Assembly (NCBI RefSeq): GCF_017356015.1
Contig: NZ_JAFIQV010000034.1
Coordinates: 16,012 to 80,011 of the forward strand
Origin: Azospirillum sp. SYSU D00513
Lineage (GTDB): Bacteria; Pseudomonadota; Alphaproteobacteria; Azospirillales; Azospirillaceae
Length of the DNA stretch: 64,000 nt
Direction of reading: 5' to 3'
The position numbers were made by a program, and so were the translations under genes. Numbering within the stretch: position 1 is the stretch's first letter; every line of letters starts with the position of its first letter. Below are positions 62,009 through 64,000 of this stretch, one piece after another. The notes beneath the pieces were generated by a model, which saw only the letters and a program-made list of their open reading frames with translations, made no database searches and was not told the DNA's origin.

Positions 62009-63295
62009 TCAGCCCGCGAGGGCGGGCGCCCGCTTCCGGCGCGGCGCAGCGCGCCGCTTCAGGAGGCTCCGGTACAGGGCGAGATGATCCGCCGCGCAGT
62101 CGTCCAGGCTGCGGGGCGGAGCGATCCCGGCCGCCAGGCGGCCGTGGAGATCCGGCTCCCCGGCCGCGCGCTCCAGCGCGTCCGCGAGGGCCGCCGGGTC
62201 GCCGGTCCGGAAATGCAGCCCGTCGACGCCATCGCGCACCCGCTCGGCCATGCCGCCGATATCACTGCAGATGACCGGGCGGCCGTGCGCGAAGGCCTCC
62301 TCAATGACCAGCGGCGCGTTCTCCCACCAGATGGAGGGCACGACCACCCAATCCACTCCCGCCATGAGGCGCGGCACCTCGTCGGCCTCGTAGCGGCCAT
62401 GGTGGCGGACCGCCGGCCCGGCGGCTTCGACTGCGGCCTTGAAGCGCGCGAGATAATCGTCGCTTTGGAAGAGCGGGGCGCCGTACAGGTCGAGCGTGAC
62501 GGGAACACCCGCCGCGGCAAGGCGCCGGACCGCCTCCAATGCGACGAGCGTGCCCTTGGCCGGGCCGATGTTGCCGAATAGGGCGAAACGGTCGCGCCGG
62601 CCGCCCTCCCGCAGCGGCCGCAGCGGTGCCGGGGACACCGCCGGGGTGCCGTTGCGCAGGACCTTCAGCGTCTCGGCCGGAAGCCCCCACCCGGAATAGC
62701 GATCACGCAGGAACTCCGAGGGCGCGATCAGCAGGTCGCAAAGGCCGAGCAGAGTCTTCTGGGAAAGCTCGCGCGTCTTGAAGCCCGCCGGATCGACCTC
62801 GGGAAAACACTTGGCACAGTCGCCGGCCGATGCCTGTCGGCACAGCGGCCCGGACGTCTTCACCATCGTGCCGTCCGCGTGGCAGATCGGGTAATAGTCG
62901 TGCAGCGTCATCACCAGGGCCGCCCCCGGACGGTGGCGCCGGACGGCAGCCAGCAGTTCGGTCCCGATCAGCTGGGTGTGATGGACATGGACGACATCCG
63001 GCGCGAACTCGTCGAGCAGCTCCAGGAACTCCGTGAAGACGCCCAGCGTGTCGGTCTGCAGATGCTCGAAGCTGTTGAAGTGCCCGGCCCACAGCAGCTG
63101 CGCGTTGGCCGTGCGGCCAACCGTCTGGAAAGCCGTTCCCGGTCGCTGACGGCGGTGCAGGCCAGCGGTCGCCCCCAGGAAGAAGCCCTCGACCTCCGGC
63201 ATGCGGCTGAACGTCTCGTGCAGGCCCCAGGCGAGAACCTCCGTGCCCCCCGGATGAAGACGCGGGTCGTTGTGGGCGATCGTCAAGATTCTCAT
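62009..63295 (-). CDS. Glycosyltransferase family 4
   Basis: 428 aa from the ATG at 63295 (MRILTIAHNDPRLHPGGTEV), the typical first strand of GT4 proteins; longer starts up to 63445 add unconserved sequence. GGTEVLAWGLHE is the N-terminal loop, followed by the HVHHTQLIG and LHDYYPICHADG blocks. A cysteine-rich insert (LCRQASAGDCAKCFPEVD) is common in this subgroup. The donor lobe has LFGNIGPAKGTLVALEAVR and PSIWWENAPLVIEEAFAHGRP with the conserved Glu. It is first of a two-gene leftward unit with the methyltransferase. Confidence 0.87.
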   Translation of the reverse strand: MRILTIAHNDPRLHPGGTEVLAWGLHETFSRMPEVEGFFLGATAGLHRRQRPGTAFQTVGRTANAQLLWAGHFNSFEHLQTDTLGVFTEFLELLDEFAPDVVHVHHTQLIGTELLAAVRRHRPGAALVMTLHDYYPICHADGTMVKTSGPLCRQASAGDCAKCFPEVDPAGFKTRELSQKTLLGLCDLLIAPSEFLRDRYSGWGLPAETLKVLRNGTPAVSPAPLRPLREGGRRDRFALFGNIGPAKGTLVALEAVRRLAAAGVPVTLDLYGAPLFQSDDYLARFKAAVEAAGPAVRHHGRYEADEVPRLMAGVDWVVVPSIWWENAPLVIEEAFAHGRPVICSDIGGMAERVRDGVDGLHFRTGDPAALADALERAAGEPDLHGRLAAGIAPPRSLDDCAADHLALYRSLLKRRAAPRRKRAPALAG

Positions 63296-63606
63296 CGCGC
63301 GTGTCCGTCCTCGAAGCGATCCTTGGGGCCGCGCTTCGGCGGACTGGAGGGATCGGTCCTCCCATTGGTCATGATGCTTCTTTAAGAGAGCACCTTTGCC
63401 GAGACAAGCGACAAACATGTTCGCGTCGGGCACCAGGGGGCTCACCTGGAAGGCGCCACCCCTTTCGTAGAGAAGAAGGGCTCATTTTTGAATGAAGGTG
63501 TTAATCACCAAGCGCTCATGGTGCGAAGGGATCGCTTAACACCTCGTCAACTGATGCGGCCGCTTAATAGCCTCACCGAACACGACCCATTCCGGAGTAA
63601 TAAATT
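63296..63606. other. Divergent intergenic region
   Basis: It lies between the leftward GT4 gene and the rightward small gene. The segment 63480-63606 is AT-richer and should contain the promoter of the small gene. No gene seen. Confidence 0.5.
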
Positions 63607-63816
63607 ATGCAGGCGCTCTCTTTCTCTGGTGACATCGCCCACTCCGCCAATGTTCACCTGAGCGTCCTGAATGAGTTTATTGCCGTCGTGCAGCGCAAGC
63701 TTTCCGAGACGGCGAACCCCTTCGCCCGCGACAGCCTTTCCGACATGCTGGCCGACTTGGTCGAGCAGCGCGGCGTCTATCTCGCCGTGACGATGCCGAC
63801 GGCCATCGCCGCCTGA
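63607..63816 (+). CDS. Small protein of unknown function
   Basis: 69 aa (MQALSFSGDIAHSANVHLSV at the start, ending VTMPTAIAA). It is probably a real gene: a GGAG ribosome site lies nine bases before the ATG, an intrinsic terminator follows 40 bases after the stop, and codon use matches the high-GC neighbours. The sequence looks alpha-helical with a conserved-looking acidic/Arg pattern (FARDSLSDMLADLVEQRG). There is no transmembrane segment or recognised family. It forms an independent transcription unit. Confidence 0.65.
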   Translation: MQALSFSGDIAHSANVHLSVLNEFIAVVQRKLSETANPFARDSLSDMLADLVEQRGVYLAVTMPTAIAA

Positions 63817-63856
63817 GGGCAAGGCATTCCGGATCTCTCTTTACCTGTCGAACTTC

Positions 63857-63887
63857 AGGGCGCTCCCATCAGAGCGCCCTTTCTTTT
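63857..63887 (+). terminator. Intrinsic terminator of the small gene
   Basis: agggcgctc pairs with gagcgccct around a short loop, followed by TTCTTTT. Confidence 0.85.
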
Positions 63888-63904
63888 CCAGAACGGACAA
63901 AGGA

Positions 63905-64000
63905 AAGCGGAATCGGGATAGGGGGCGATCCTGGTGGACCGCACCCCTCCCACACCACCCGGCATGCGGGTCCGCACCGGGCGGTTCGAAGGATTGAGGT
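63905..64000 (-). mobile_element. Probable group II intron 3' end (domain V-VI), cut by the window edge
   Basis: On the minus strand the sequence from the window edge contains gaaccgcccggtgcgg, then acccgcatgccgggtggtgt. It folds into a long two-part hairpin of domain V type (accgcccgg with ccgggtggt; tgcgg with cgca) and is followed by a GC-rich hairpin ending near ccctatcccgatt. This arrangement is what follows the reverse-transcriptase gene in bacterial group II introns, which would lie beyond the right edge. Identified by pattern memory only. Confidence 0.5.

Overview
The window is high-GC DNA (mostly well above 65% G+C by eye) with the gene content of a Rhodospirillales-type alphaproteobacterium (Azospirillum/Skermanella-like). 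The pointers are RTX proteins with a PrtD/HlyD-type exporter, very large multidomain glycosyltransferases, a giant DUF4347/ELWxTDGT-repeat protein, and IS3, IS481, IS5, IS200/IS605 and Tn3 remnants. The genus is inferred from gene content only. Nearly everything is about making, decorating and exporting surface glycans and secreted calcium-binding proteins.

Layout: 1-5177 (minus) is the N-terminal 1725 codons of a giant repeat protein that runs off the left edge. 5.3-6.8 kb is a graveyard of three transposon remnants. 7.2-15.9 kb (minus) is a run of four glycosyltransferases, one of 1514 aa with a 14-residue-periodic coiled coil. 16.3-17.3 kb is a small RTX-like protein. 17.6-19.8 kb is a decayed glycosyltransferase copy split by an IS200/IS605 element with tnpA and tnpB. 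19.9-22.1 kb is a large membrane protein. 22.1-26.1 kb (minus) is a tightly overlapping four-gene operon resembling the mycobacterial polyprenyl-phosphoryl-D-arabinofuranose pathway (HAD-UbiA, GtrA, DprE1-like, DprE2-like). 26.2-31.3 kb adds two sulfotransferases, a glycosyltransferase and a Wzm/Wzt ABC exporter. 31.5-39.9 kb holds three RTX proteins (low-complexity, beta-helix, metalloprotease). 40-41 kb is a tyrosine recombinase. 41.3-43.3 kb is metK, split near its 5' end by an IS5-family element. 43.3-48.9 kb is a visibly lower-GC block (Stf0 sulfotransferase, FkbM methyltransferase, GT2-GT4 fusion, two hypotheticals), followed by manC and another GT4. 52.9-63.3 kb pairs an RTX protein with glycosyltransferases and a type I secretion ABC/membrane-fusion pair. 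The right edge carries a small gene and what looks like the 3' end of a group II intron.

Working model (inference): manC supplies GDP-mannose; the 22-26 kb operon supplies a lipid-linked D-arabinofuranose donor; the many glycosyltransferases assemble a glycan; sulfotransferases modify it; Wzm/Wzt export it. The type I system exports the RTX proteins, three of which share a C-terminal tail. No TolC-type outer-membrane partner and no flippase/polymerase pair were seen in the window.

Boundaries worked out by hand inside intergenic DNA and at element ends may be off by a few bases.
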